From NCBI RefSeq assembly GCF_030272615.1, contig NC_081415.1, positions 600,243,644 to 600,307,643 of the forward strand: 64,000 bases of DNA, written 5' to 3'. Under the pieces are notes generated by a model, which worked only from the letters and a program-made list of their open reading frames with translations, made no database searches and was not told the DNA's origin. The number at the start of each line of letters is the position of its first letter. The stretch's first letter is position 1. The stretch comes from Cryptomeria japonica (lineage: Eukaryota; Streptophyta; Pinopsida; Cupressales; Cupressaceae). Below are positions 22,440-32,929 of the stretch, piece after piece. The translations under genes and the position numbers were made by a program.

Positions 22440-22692
22440 CACCCCCCTTCAATGCGAGCGCCCGCGTGAATGCATGAGCACTCATGCTTGACACCGCCCA
22501 ATCCCCAAAAAACCTATTCTCCCCGCCTTTTCCCATCAAGCGTCCGCGTTGTTCGCTAGCGCACACGCTAAGCCATTGGCACGTGCGCTGAATGGCGATC
22601 AGCACGTGCACCTCGCCAAAATCTTGGCCCTAATCTAAGCACTAATTCTACCCTTAGTGTTAAAAATCAAAAGGGGGAATAGTCCTACATAC
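22440..22692 (-). other. TatA antisense gene, intron remnant with GCGC motifs
   Basis: Starts with the donor GTATGT (minus strand) at 22692 and contains GC-rich motifs such as TTAGCGTGTGCGCTAGCG and CAGCGCACGTG. GC content here is far above the surroundings. The acceptor and exon 2 are missing. Confidence 0.45.
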
Positions 22693-22742
22693 CGGTGGTC
22701 CATAGCTGGTGGGTCTGTCGTACCGTGGGATCCTCTCGACAT
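22693..22742 (-). pseudogene. TatA antisense gene, exon 1
   Basis: The minus strand reads ATG TCG AGA... encoding MSRGSHGTTDPPAMDHR up to a GTATGT donor. TatC has the same layout: ATCATCATG start, a short exon ending in PPRTGGM, then GTATGT. An in-frame upstream ATG exists at 22751. A TATA-like box (CATATAAG) is at 22848-22855. The downstream plant mobile domain exon is not found in TatA, so the gene is truncated. Confidence 0.5.
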
Positions 22743-22847
22743 GATGATCATGGGTGGGAATGCGATCCATATCTCTTTCTCTCTTCTAGGCTCTGATTGG
22801 CTCCAAGGCTTGTGTGTAAAAATGACCACTCATTGGGCCCTTTGTGG

Positions 22848-22855
22848 CTTATATG
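22848..22855 (-). promoter_or_regulatory. TATA-like box of TatA antisense gene
   Basis: CATATAAG on the minus strand lies about 105 bp before the ATG at 22742. The spacing matches TatC (TATA 55481-55490, ATG 55582). Confidence 0.4.
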
Positions 22856-23103
22856 GGCCCCCTCAAGGGCCCATTCCCCCCGCGGTCTCTCTTCTTTTGT
22901 ATGCTCTTCTACGGTTTCTACATCTACTCCCTCTTTCTCTTTCACTCATCTCGTCCACTCAAATTCTTTCTTCTTTATTTCAAAAATTTTTCGTCAATTT
23001 TTCTTTCGACAAAATTCTCAAGGGGGCATACACCTCCCACACTTTATGTTGGGGCATCTCTTTCTTTTTCTTCTATCTTTTACCCACCGCCAAACTTGCC
23101 GCT

Positions 23104-23120
23104 GCGTAAAAGGGGCAAAA
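23104..23120 (+). other. Polypurine tract of TatA
   Basis: GCGTAAAAGGGGCAAAA ends exactly at the 3' LTR start (TGTAGACAC at 23121). Confidence 0.75.
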
Positions 23121-24390
23121 TGTAGACACTTAAAAATAATTATTTTAATTATTTTAAAGTTCCTAACATAATTAATTTATTAATTATGGCAATTTTTAAT
23201 TCCTCCTCAATATTAATTAATTATAATTAATATTGTCACTATGGTATGTTGATTGATTTATTTAATAAATCAATCCCCTTTTATTCTTCTAAATAAATCA
23301 ATCCCCTTTTATTCTTCTAAAGATCCTCAATATTAAAACTCCTCAAATTCCTCCTCTTAACTAATTAATTTCAATTAATTAGTTAACCTAAGTGATTCCT
23401 ACAAATCACCTTTTCCCTAATCCATCATTAACCTAATAAATTCTTCTAGAAACTCCCTAAACTCACTTAGCATTATTCTTCTAATTTTTAATTCCCTTCA
23501 CTCTTTTTCTCTCCTATCCAGATCCTCCTACAAATCTTATCTACCCTAATCCCACCTAAGCTTTCCTCTAATCCCTCTCCTAATGAGTTGCTAGTGGCTA
23601 ATCATCACGATTAGCCACAAAGTCAACTCCTTGTCCCTTCCATCCAACCAATCTCCTTAAATGCTCTTTTCCTAGGTGAAAGTGAGATTTTCAAAATCTC
23701 ACATTCCTCTAAGCATCTCATCTTCCAAGGAATTTTTAATTCCTCCTTATTCCTCCAATCCCCATGAGCATCCATTTTGAGGAATTTTTAATTCTTCATT
23801 TCCATCTCTCAAGGTACATTGGAAAGTCTTTCCAATGAACCTTGAGGAGTGTGGAGATAAGAAATGCCTTTAAGGCATATCTCTTGGTCTCCACACCTCC
23901 TCTTGGGCCTTGTGTGGACTCACAAGGAATCCTGACCCTCCATCTTGGGTCAATCCTAGCCCTCCATTTCTCCTCCTCTCTTCCTATAAATTGAGGACTC
24001 CATTCCCTCATATCTCATCTCCAAGTTTAGTAAATCCATACCGCTAGTTTGTGCCTAGGAAACCATCCTTGCATCCTTACCATGACAAGATTAGCACTCA
24101 TCCATACTTAGCCATTTCATCCTTCAATCCTTAATCCATCACATCTATTTGTGCACAATATTGGAGAGCCAACCACATTAAGCAATCTAGGAGCAAATCA
24201 ACATCACGTTGGAGGCATTTGGGCACACTTCCACTTCATCCAAGCTCCATCCGAGGGATAAGGTAAAAGTTTGCAAGGTATAAGCATTGTTTTCATGTGG
24301 TTTGATTTACGTTCCATGTTTTAATATATTTTAGTGTTTTGTTTGCATACTAACCATCTAAATTCACCTTGTTGTTTTTTACCATCTTCA
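23121..24390 (+). repeat. TatA 3' LTR
   Basis: 1270 bp, matching 8065-9297. It is longer mainly through small duplications, for example a roughly 28-bp tandem copy of the AATCAATCCCCTTTTATTC region near 23265-23320. TATA box at 23984-23993. Confidence 0.92.
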
Positions 24391-24395
24391 CAAAG

Positions 24396-25638
24396 TGACT
24401 TAGGAATGACAACTCCAAGAACGAGTGATATTTAATTTATATGCATGAATGCATTCTAAGATATATATGATGTTTAGAACTATGATGATTAAGCTAGTAT
24501 GAAGATGATGACTTGATAAACGATTAGAAAATTTATCCTAACATGATATACTAGTCTAGAATGAATACTCTATGATATGAAAAATACTCCTATGTGATAT
24601 TATGATCATTTAACAAAGAGAGGATAAAATGTTTAGTAAATTAGACTATAATGTAGATGCATGAAAGATTGTTGATATGAAAATGAGGAATAAGAGCTCT
24701 ATTTGTAGGGAAAATAGGGCAATGGATGGTCAAGATTGAATAATCTTAACAAGGGCCAGGATTGAAAGTTAATCAATCCATGTCTATAATTATCACCAAT
24801 GAAATGGTGACAATTGTCAACAAAGAGTTGCTTGAGAGCAGAAGTAAGAAGCATTAAATTCTTGAGAAGACATGAAGGTTACCCTAGAAGGTAAGGGTTA
24901 AAGTTAAATTAGGGTTATCCAATGGATAAAGCTTTTATCCAAGGGTTAAACTCTTGTGCAAGGGTTAATAGGATAACCAAGGTTAAAGCCATGAATTCCT
25001 AATGAGACCCTTGGGTTAGCTGAGGGTTAAGTTAGAGGAAATTCTCTAACCATGCAAGAAGGTTGAGTTAACCATTAATGGTTAGGAAGACTTTGAGGGT
25101 TAACTTATTGAAGACATAAAGCCTTTAATGCATTTCAAAGACTTTGGAGGCTTTGAGAAGTGACTTCTCTTTGCTTAGGAATGTGACAATAATTAGGAGA
25201 TGAATTAGGCTAAATTGGAAGTGATTAGAAGAATCTAAAGGGGTTTAGGAGGTGAGTGGGAGATGTAGGAAAATGCAAGTGGATGGAGGAGGATTTTAAT
25301 TAAAATAAAATTACTTTATTTCAATAAAATAGATGCAAGTTGCATAAATACAAGTGGGGGGATTTAAATAAATAATTTAGATTTATTTATTTGCAAGGAT
25401 TAATTTAATTAATGTAAATTTAATTAAAAAGGGAGAAAGGGGAATTAATTATATAAAGTAATTTATTTAATCAAAGGCTAGAAAAGGCTTAGGTGAATTT
25501 AATTTAATAAATTAAGTAATTTATTTAATCAAATAGATGAATGTGAAGAAATTAATTAAATAGAATTAATAGGAAGAATCGGGTTAAAATAAATATTAAA
25601 TATTTATTTAGGAAAGTGGTCAGATTTATACGTCTACA
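24396..25638 (-). repeat. TatB 3' LTR, proximal part
   Basis: Continues the LTR begun at 7875-8064. It aligns with 50808-52052 and ends (start in element sense) TGTAGACG at 25638. The core promoter CTACAAATAGAGC is near 24696-24707 on the minus strand. Segments with repeated AGGGTTA occur at 24890-25110. The two parts total 1433 bp against 1435 bp for the right LTR. Confidence 0.9.
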
Positions 25639-25656
25639 TTTTATCCCTCTTTGAAG
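25639..25656 (-). other. Polypurine tract of TatB
   Basis: On the minus strand CTTCAAAGAGGGATAAAA lies directly before the 3' LTR. TatC has TCTCAAAGAGGACCAAA at the same place. Confidence 0.75.
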
Positions 25657-25983
25657 TGACGTGTGTGCACATGTTGATTCAAAGAAAATTTGCTGAATAT
25701 GCTGCCAAAGTTTGATCAATATGATGTTGTGCATCGAAATATCGATATGATGCCCCAGATTTGATGAACGATATTGATGATGCCCCCTTAGGAGATGAAT
25801 CAAGGATTTAGCAAAAAATTGTTAAATGTTTTTTTTTTTTTGAATTAATTGCAATACGAGAATATTGACTGCGTTGAATGCATATTTATTGATTTATCTC
25901 TCGAAAAATGATGTTGATAAGGTTAAAAATGAAAAAGTGGGAGGAAAATACATGCCCCACTTATTTACCTTTTTTATTTTACC

Positions 25984-25993
25984 CTATAAAAAG
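25984..25993 (+). promoter_or_regulatory. TATA box of TatB antisense gene
   Basis: CTATAAAAAG on the plus strand is about 77 bp before the proposed ATG at 26061. It drives transcription opposite to TatB. The same arrangement is seen in TatC. Confidence 0.5.
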
Positions 25994-26060
25994 GTAAAAA
26001 GTGACTTTGGAAAATCATTTGCACACTTGTCTCTTTGTGATTGTGACATTTGGAGCTCTG

Positions 26061-26144
26061 ATGATGATGTTGATTCCCTACTCCTCACACCAATTTGAGC
26101 ACGTTAGGAAACACCAAAGACCCGCCGCCTATGGCCCACTAATG
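26061..26144 (+). pseudogene. TatB antisense gene, exon 1
   Basis: Encodes MMMLIPYSSHQFEHVRKHQR followed by PAAYGPLM, comparable with VRSYQRPPRTGGM of TatC exon 1. The expected GTATGT donor after the last ATG is not preserved, so the splice site may have decayed. The exon limits rest on comparison with TatC. Confidence 0.4.
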
Positions 26145-27292
26145 GCCAAAATCCATCTTCATTTTTTATTGATTTCATTCATTTTTGTCACGTTTTTCAA
26201 TTTTGGGTTGGATTTTGCTGGCTTAGGGCGTCGGGTAGGTTGTCTAGCGCATACGATAGGAGTTTTAGCATGTAGAAAAACCCTAGGAGGTTTAGCTTAT
26301 GAGGGCCACATTGTAGCGCGGTCGGGGGTAGGTTAGTGCATATGATGATTTAGCACATAGAGTCTATATAGAAGTGCAATGGGTAGGTCAGGTAGTGGAT
26401 AGGATAACTTAGCGCGTTGGGTAAATAGGCTAGAGCAAAGGGTGTGCCAGTTAGCATGTGGTAGAAAGATAGTGCATTGAGTGTGCATTTTAGTGCATTG
26501 ATGAAAAAGGCTAGCGTGTGGGTGGCAGTTTAGCGCATAGGAGCCCTGGTTTAGCGCATAGGGTCCAAGTTGGTAAAAAAAACATTTGTGAAGAATGCGT
26601 CATGAGTCAAATAGATGAGATAGATGTTGATATGAGTCTGTTGATTGCTTTGATATGGTCCAATGTGAGTCCTTATTTGTGATGATGTCTGATTTGGATA
26701 TTCTGTTGTAGGATGATCCTAGTCTTGTTGTTATCAATATGGATTCCTTTTTGATATGGATTTATTGAGTCGATTGGAGTCTTGATTTTGATATGGATTT
26801 GGATGGTGTTTTTGATATGAGTCTGGATGTTGCTTTCGATATGAATCCTTGATTTGATTTTTGATATGGTTCTGATTGATTTCCAATATGAGTCCTTGAT
26901 TTTTGATATGGGTCCTTGATGTTGCTTTCGATATGGGTCCTGATTTTGGATATGGTTCTTTGATTGATTTGTGATATGGTTCCTTGAATCTCGATATGGG
27001 TCCTGATTGATTTTGCTTTCGATATGGATCTTTGATTTGCGATATGGATCTTGATTGATTTTCGATATGGGTCCCTGATTTTTGATATGGTTCCTTGATT
27101 TTTGATATGAGTCCTTGATTTTCGATATGGGTCCTGATTGATTTTTGATATGGGTCCTTGATTTTTGATATGATGTGAATACATTTCTTATGTGTTCTTG
27201 AGATGCTTCGTTGTTTCAAGTTGATTTGCTTTTGATTATTGATAGATTTGATGGAATTGAGAATTGATTGATGGATATTTGTTGATTTGCAG
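26145..27292 (+). other. TatB antisense gene, intron with two repeat arrays
   Basis: The intron ends in TTTGCAG at 27292. The first part (26215-26575) holds TTAGCGCATAGG-like motifs; five keep GCGC (near 26247, 26316, 26412, 26533, 26553) and others look CpG-decayed. The second part (26740-27180) is a tandem array of about 20-30 bp units built on GATATGGGTCC and TTGATTTT. Confidence 0.5.
26740..27180. repeat. GATATGG tandem array
   Basis: Irregular tandem units of about 20-30 bp with the core TTTTTGATATGGGTCCTTGA. Long minus-strand open frames here are low-complexity translations (repeated IKNQ, PYRKS) and not genes. Confidence 0.7.
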
Positions 27293-27510
27293 GCAAATCT
27301 TGGTGTTCTCCAGTCTTGAGAGCGATTTCCAAGGCCATGGACACTGATTCCCCATTTGTCACAGGCTGATAGAAATGTTATTGAGAGATGTGGGTTGTCC
27401 TCCTTATTAGACATGCCTCGGTATATCATTAACTAGGGTTTATTGATAGGGTTGGCAGAGAGGTGGCACAGTGATACAAACACCTTTCACTTGGTGACGG
27501 GCAAAATGAC
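27293..27510 (+). pseudogene. TatB antisense plant mobile domain gene, exon 2 first part
   Basis: Encodes ERCGLSSLLDMPRYIIN, a stop, GLLIGLAERWHSDTNTFHLV and TGKMT. This is the start of the plant mobile domain (PF10536; compare ALITALVERW...THTFHLP..GEMTVTL in MAIN/MAIL proteins). CopNA2 is inserted after the ATGAC duplication, inside KMT/VTPKD. The frame continues at 35516. Confidence 0.75.
27506..27510. repeat. Target site duplication of CopNA2 (left copy)
   Basis: ATGAC here and at 35511-35515. Removing CopNA2 and one copy restores the reading frame of the interrupted gene, which confirms the element limits. Confidence 0.92.
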
Positions 27511-28674
27511 TATTAGGCCCAATATGGAAAGATAATGTACTGAGAGGGGAGAGGTGAATCAGTACTTCAAATCCTTTTATCAACAATATCTTTATTGTTA
27601 TGCATAAACCAAAAACTGTTGCAACATAACAGAAAGCTAAAACAAATAAATAACAATCATACATGATTCACTCCATAACACATATATTTTGGTTATGCAG
27701 AAACTCTTGGTTAGAGAGAAAAAATGCGGTGGGGATGGCACCCACAAATTCACTACTACAATAATAAAGAGTGCTCGGTTAGAGCTACATGTTCATCTAT
27801 TTCAGATAGCTTACCCTATTAGGAGTATTAAGATCTGTTAGATCTACCTTGCTAAAGGATTTTACAACACTTAATCTAAATGTTGCACCTGGTTAAAGGC
27901 TTTACAATTTATAGACTTGGGTAGAGTCTTTTACCCTGTTAAAGGTTTCTCTTACAACTTAAATATTACAATGAAATCATTACAAATATCTGCAACTTTA
28001 CATCTGGAATGTTATAGCAGATTCTATGTGCTCAAAATAAGATTACCTTACTTATAGCATACCTCGGTAACCCATAAAGTAACTCGGTAAACCCTTCTGT
28101 TTACTCTGTTCTTTGACTGTTCTCTAAAATCCTTCTCGGTGACCTCTGTGTCTCCATAACAGTCATAACACTTAGTGCTTTCTTATGTACCACACATGTC
28201 TTGCTTCATACACCTCTGTATATCTTTGTCTATCACACTTTTATCCTTAATCCATCTTGTATAAATAGATCTCTTGTGTTAGTGATCTGATTCATTGCTT
28301 CGATCTTACAAACATGATTTATCGAATGAATAACTATACAAAATATTTCATTGGATAAATGACCTTGAAATCATACACAATCTTTAAGTGCAATTTCCAA
28401 TGTGATAACGGTTCTATGTTCCTTGATCTTGTAACACGTTTTCATATGTGTGTCCAGGTTCAATGAATCTGGTAACACATTTCACTCGGTGTATATCAAC
28501 TCAGTGTATCATCTTTGTTGCTCAGTAGACATGGAATGATACTCGATAGATAGCTCGGTGCATACTAGGCTCTATGACTACTTTCTTCTATAACCGACTA
28601 TTCTATGCATACGGACTAGAGTATATAGAATGACTTTGGATATAAAACTAATGACAACTTGATAAGTAGTAAAA
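27511..28674 (-). repeat. CopNA2 3' LTR
   Basis: 1164 bp. The outer end is TATTAGG where the other LTR has TGTTAGG, and the inner end is TTTTACTA where the other has TGTTACTA (element sense for the latter). Hairpin at 27537-27565. Confidence 0.9.
27537..27565 (-). other. C-loop hairpin in CopNA2 3' LTR
   Basis: Stem GTACTGA / TCAGTAC, 7 bp and perfect. In element sense the loop is TTCACCTCTCCCCTC. Confidence 0.7.
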
Positions 28675-29000
28675 ATCTCCCCTTTTGACATTAGTTGAGA
28701 TGTTTGAGAAAACTACTTTCAAAGTCATAACTCAATAATCTATATACTTACAAAATTTGACTAAACACACAGTATATACTTTAGTCAATGAAATAATATA
28801 TTCAAATATACTCCCCTTATCACTATACTGTACAAAACTCTGATTTTGTATGCTCGGTGATCAATTTTATGTGATAACTGTTCAGTTCACTACTCTATTC
28901 TCTGTTCTCTATTTTTCTCAGTATACTCCCCCTGTATACTACACTTCTTTTGTTTGATACTTTGATTCTTTGATGCTATATCACTCCCCCTTTTTGACAA
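28675..29000 (-). other. CopNA2 3' untranslated region with G-rich tracts
   Basis: The PPT AATGTCAAAAGGGGAGAT adjoins the LTR. Further GGGGAG boxes occur near 28811, 28928 and 28984-28998 (GTCAAAAAGGGGGAG). The series resembles that of CopNA1 at 5725-5885. Confidence 0.65.
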
Positions 29001-29052
29001 ACATCAAAATTTAGTTACCATTCGGTGGTGGAAATTGGTCAAAAATGGATTT

Positions 29053-32000
29053 CTACTTTGTTCGGGCATTGGTGAGAGCGGCAGAGAGGGCATCTTTAAC
29101 ATTGTCCATGAGTGAATTTTGAGCTGTAATGTCAGCTAACTGTGAAATGAGTCCATCTAATGTGCTTCCCTCTTGTTGAGTGGATAGGGATGTAGCCTTG
29201 TTGATCTGCTCTTGGATGGAGGAAAGATGAGGAAGGAATAATGTCTGAAGTGTCATTATGTCCATCCTTATCTTGTGTTCTTCATTCCTTAGTTCCAATT
29301 GTTGAGCCATGAGCTGTTGTAGCTTGGTATAAAAATTTTGAATGGAATTAGGCTTAGTGGTCAACTTATTAGAGAGATTGGTGATCTCTTTCTCAATCAC
29401 TTCAGTTTTATTCTTGATATCTTTAATAAATAAAGAGAATGTACAGAGTTTTTGAAATAAATAAAGAATGTGCTTGAGTTGAGGGGTCAACTTAGCAATA
29501 AATTCGACAAGTTTAACTTTGCCAATAGCAATAGCTTTCTGTACTTCTTCAATCATTTTTGCAGTGAGCTCCTTGTCCTTTAATTTGCTCAAATATTCCG
29601 ATGCATCTACTCCAGATGTCTCTATCTTGGTTAGGAGTTCATCCGGTTGTACATGGATGGCTGCATCTATTGTCACTGTAGCTTCAGGTAGCATGTCGGT
29701 TAAGAGTGCTTTCACCTTCTGAAGTACTTTCTTTTTCTTTTGAATAGCCATTTTCTTCTCTTGTTTGGCTTTGGCTTTGCATAGTTCACCGAAATCAATG
29801 AGTGCTTGCCCCTTTAATTTGGATATATCAACATTGGGCAACACTATTGGTTTTGACAAATCTACTTTGAAACTATGCTTTTTCATCTTCTTTTCTTTAG
29901 CTTTCACCGATTGAACTAAGACAATGGCTTGTGAGGCTTGATGACCCTCGGTAGGTTGCTCGGTAGAGGCAACACTTTGGTCAGTTTCTTTAGCCTCTGC
30001 AATGTCCTTTGGTGTCTCTGTACTTGGTGTCTTGATTGCAACATTTTCAGTGCAAGAAGGTGCTTGTGAGGTCTATTCTTGAGAAGTACCTTCTCCTATT
30101 GTAGACTTGTGACCTTCGGTGCCTTGTTCCATATCTTGAGGGGCGTCGATTGAGACAGGTTGATTGATTAGAGGATAGGGCTGAACTTGTTTCAAAACTA
30201 ACTTACTGAATACAAGTTGGGCATAAGCGTTCCCTTCTATCATTTCCTATTCAGGTGCCTCTATATCCATGATATCTTCATCTACTTGTATGGTGTCAGC
30301 AAGGTCTTGCTTGGTGACATCAGGATCTTGCTCGGTGACATCAACTATTTCAACTGCAGCTTGCTCACCAGCATCCTTGATGCGAAATATTTCCTACCAC
30401 TTTTCCTTGGTCTCTTTCTCTACTTCCAGGTAAAGTCCATTCATCAATTTTAAATATTTTTGCTTGACTAGGAAGTTTTTGTGGTAGTTTGTCAAATTTT
30501 CTTTGATTTCATCTACCGACATGTCTAGAAAGAGATGTACCAGACTTCTTTCTCTAATCTATTTTTCCAAGTCCATTGCATATTTCCACCTGTTATCAAT
30601 ATGCACATATAATTCTTTTGGAAGAGAATTAGATACTTCCAATGGGACCAATCAGAATTTCAGAAGTGTGCAGATGACAGCTTCTTCTATTTGTCTCTTT
30701 TCAGCATCATTTCTGGATTCATACTTAACATATCTGAATGATCAAAATCCACCATATTGCTTCAGATTAGCTCAAAAATTTTCAACACTATGTACATTTA
30801 CCTTCTTGCTCTTGACAATCTGAAATTTGCTTGCATCTTCAGATTCGGTGTCACTAGACTCTTTTGCCAAAATGAGTCTTCAAGTAGATTTCTTGTAAGT
30901 TTTTTGTTACCTTGGGTGCGGCAACACTTTTTGTTTTCTTACTCGGTGATGCTGCAGATGCTCTTGTGTTAGGTCGCTTTGCTGGAGGAGTTGGTGAGGC
31001 CTTTGATGTATCATGTTTCTTTCTTTTCAGCACTTTTCCCTTAGGCAATTTGGTGCTCAGTGTTATAGCTGCCTCTTGGGCTTCAGATTCCTCTTCTGTA
31101 ATGGCTATAGTGCCTTTGACAGGTGTGGAGAAAGAATCTTCTCCAAATTTCTCCGTTAATGCCTTTATCATCTTTGTTGCCTTCCTTGTAACTTTGGGTA
31201 CTACAATGCTCATTTTTACTTTTTCCTTCACTTCTTCATATGTTCCATACCTCAGCTCAGTAGCATGCCTTGGTAATGTAAGAAATGCATCTATTTGTTG
31301 TTGTGTGATGTCAAAATCAATCTCGTAACCCATAGGCGGCAAAGATTGAGTTCTTGGTTCCACAGCATTCACATAACAGTAATCAATGTCCACTTCAAAA
31401 CATATGTCATCTTTGTATTTCTCCACTAGCTTGGGTGGAATCCGGTACTTGTTATGCATTCTTTCCTAAAACTTGTTGAAATGATCATCCATAATATCAT
31501 TAAAATTATCACCTAGCTTCTTGATGAAGTCATTGATCTGATGGGTGATTGGTCGGTGTAGTTCCCAAACAACTTTACCGACTGATGGAAAGAATTTTTC
31601 AAAATAGAAAAACATGCATATTAACAGTGATCCAAACTTTAGTGTATTGGCCGAATTCATCTTCTTTGGCTTCCTTATGGTGTTCAAATTCTCAAATAGG
31701 TTTTTCAGCAACACCTCACATAAATCAATTTTCATGCCTTTCTTCACAATTTTATATGCTAAGTCTACTGCTACACAAGGTACACTGTTTTCCCTTGTCG
31801 ATTGGAAGAAATAGTAACCTATTAATCTAATGGCAAACTTTAGTTCTGCATCAGTGACATTGTTCAATTTCAGTCCTTTGCAATCTAATTCTACTCCACT
31901 TAAATTGATCAATTCCTTCTATGATATCATTTTCTGAGCTCGGGCATGATCATAAATAGGGTAACCGATGATCAAATGAATGATTTCCTTGGTGATCTTA

Positions 32001-32374
32001 AATGGTTGCTCTTCTAGCCACACGAAGTCATCATGAACTCTGCTCAGAACAAACTTCACCCATTAGGGTTTGAATACACGGGGATAGGTTAGGGCTTCAG
32101 TCAATCCCTTGATCTTAATATGCTCATACTTGCTATCCATTTTACCATCGGTGCACAATTCATCATATGTGTCTTTAATTTCAACGTGACCTTGTTCTTC
32201 AACTCGACATTTAGTGAAGAATCTCACATCCTCGACTAATAAAACTCTATCCGAGATGAGTGAAAATGCGGTTTTGTCATTTGGTTCAGATGCAATTTTG
32301 GGAGTTAAAGAGTATTTCAGTGAGGGCTTTTCGATGTTCTCAACAACAACGAGATTCTAGATCGTAGGTGCCAT
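29053..32374 (-). pseudogene. CopNA2 ORF2: long protein of unknown function
   Basis: About 1107 codons from ATG at 32374 (MAPTI). The first 507 codons stay in one frame with a few stops; the last 284 codons (29907-29053) are intact in another frame. Matches to CopNA1 ORF2 are clear: VEDVRFFTKC, FVLSRVHDDFVWLEE, ITKEIIHLIIGYP, IDLCEVLLKNLFENL and LVEKYKDDICFEVD. A Lys/Ala/Pro-rich linker (PTPPAKRPNTRASAASPSKK) follows, then Glu/Gln-rich and a C-terminal coiled coil. The family is unrecognised. Conservation of the whole layout in two diverged elements suggests selection for the protein in the past. Confidence 0.7.
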
Positions 32375-32929
32375 TGCAGATTTCAAATAAGAATTAACAA
32401 AAGATCCTTAGGGTTTGAATATTTTCAAACGGCAGACGCTTCACACTTAGCAGATAATAACAACTTGATATGATCTGTAAACCAGCTTAACAATGCGTTG
32501 AGATTGATGTAAATACCTTGAATTTTGCTTTGGAGGAGGTTTGATCGCCATTGATTCGCTTTTCTCTTCTCTCTTGAAAACTTGGTGAGTGAAAAATGAC
32601 CACGTAAATGCTTTAAGTACACAATATACCTTATCGGGCTCCATGCAGGTTAGGTCAAAAAACATTAAATGCACTTAGTTCCACTAAACTTTCTTTCCTT
32701 TTTGCGCTTTAACCAAGTAACCAGACTTTCTTCATTTACCGACTTGACAGGCTTCCTGTATTCACCAACTTGACAGTCTTCCTGTATAGTGCTCCAAAAT
32801 ACTTTGATAGAATTTCAAACTTATGAATACATCTTAGCTATGCAGATTTTGAATTAATTACATAACAAAATAGGAACTGTTAAGATTTGACCTTTGAGAG
32901 AATGCAGTCCCTTCATACTTTTACTGATT

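Larger units (their letters stand above)
8065..24390 (+). mobile_element. TatA, Ty3/gypsy (Tat-like) element nested in TatB LTR
   Basis: The LTRs are 8065-9297 and 23121-24390, both TGTAGACACTTAAAAAT to ATCTTCA. The target duplication is CAAAT (8060-8064) and CAAAG (24391-24395); the uninterrupted TatB right LTR has CAAAG at this spot. The interior carries gag, protease, G-patch, RT, two RNase H regions and integrase on the plus strand, then a 4 kb 3' region with a solo LTR and exon 1 of an antisense gene. It is 16326 bp, or about 14.8 kb without the solo LTR. LTR similarity is high by eye, so it is younger than TatB, as the nesting requires. Confidence 0.9.

Noticed and set aside
22657-23171. 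Three overlapping plus-strand open frames of 93-150 codons
   Set aside because: They lie opposite the antisense exon 1 and promoter of TatA and run into the PPT and LTR; the peptides are Phe/Ser/Leu-rich without a family match, and no two frames agree with a coding bias.
26734-27429. Long minus-strand open frames (231 and 140 codons)
   Set aside because: They translate the GATATGG tandem array in two frames, giving repetitive Ser/Lys/Asn/Gln peptides with no domain.
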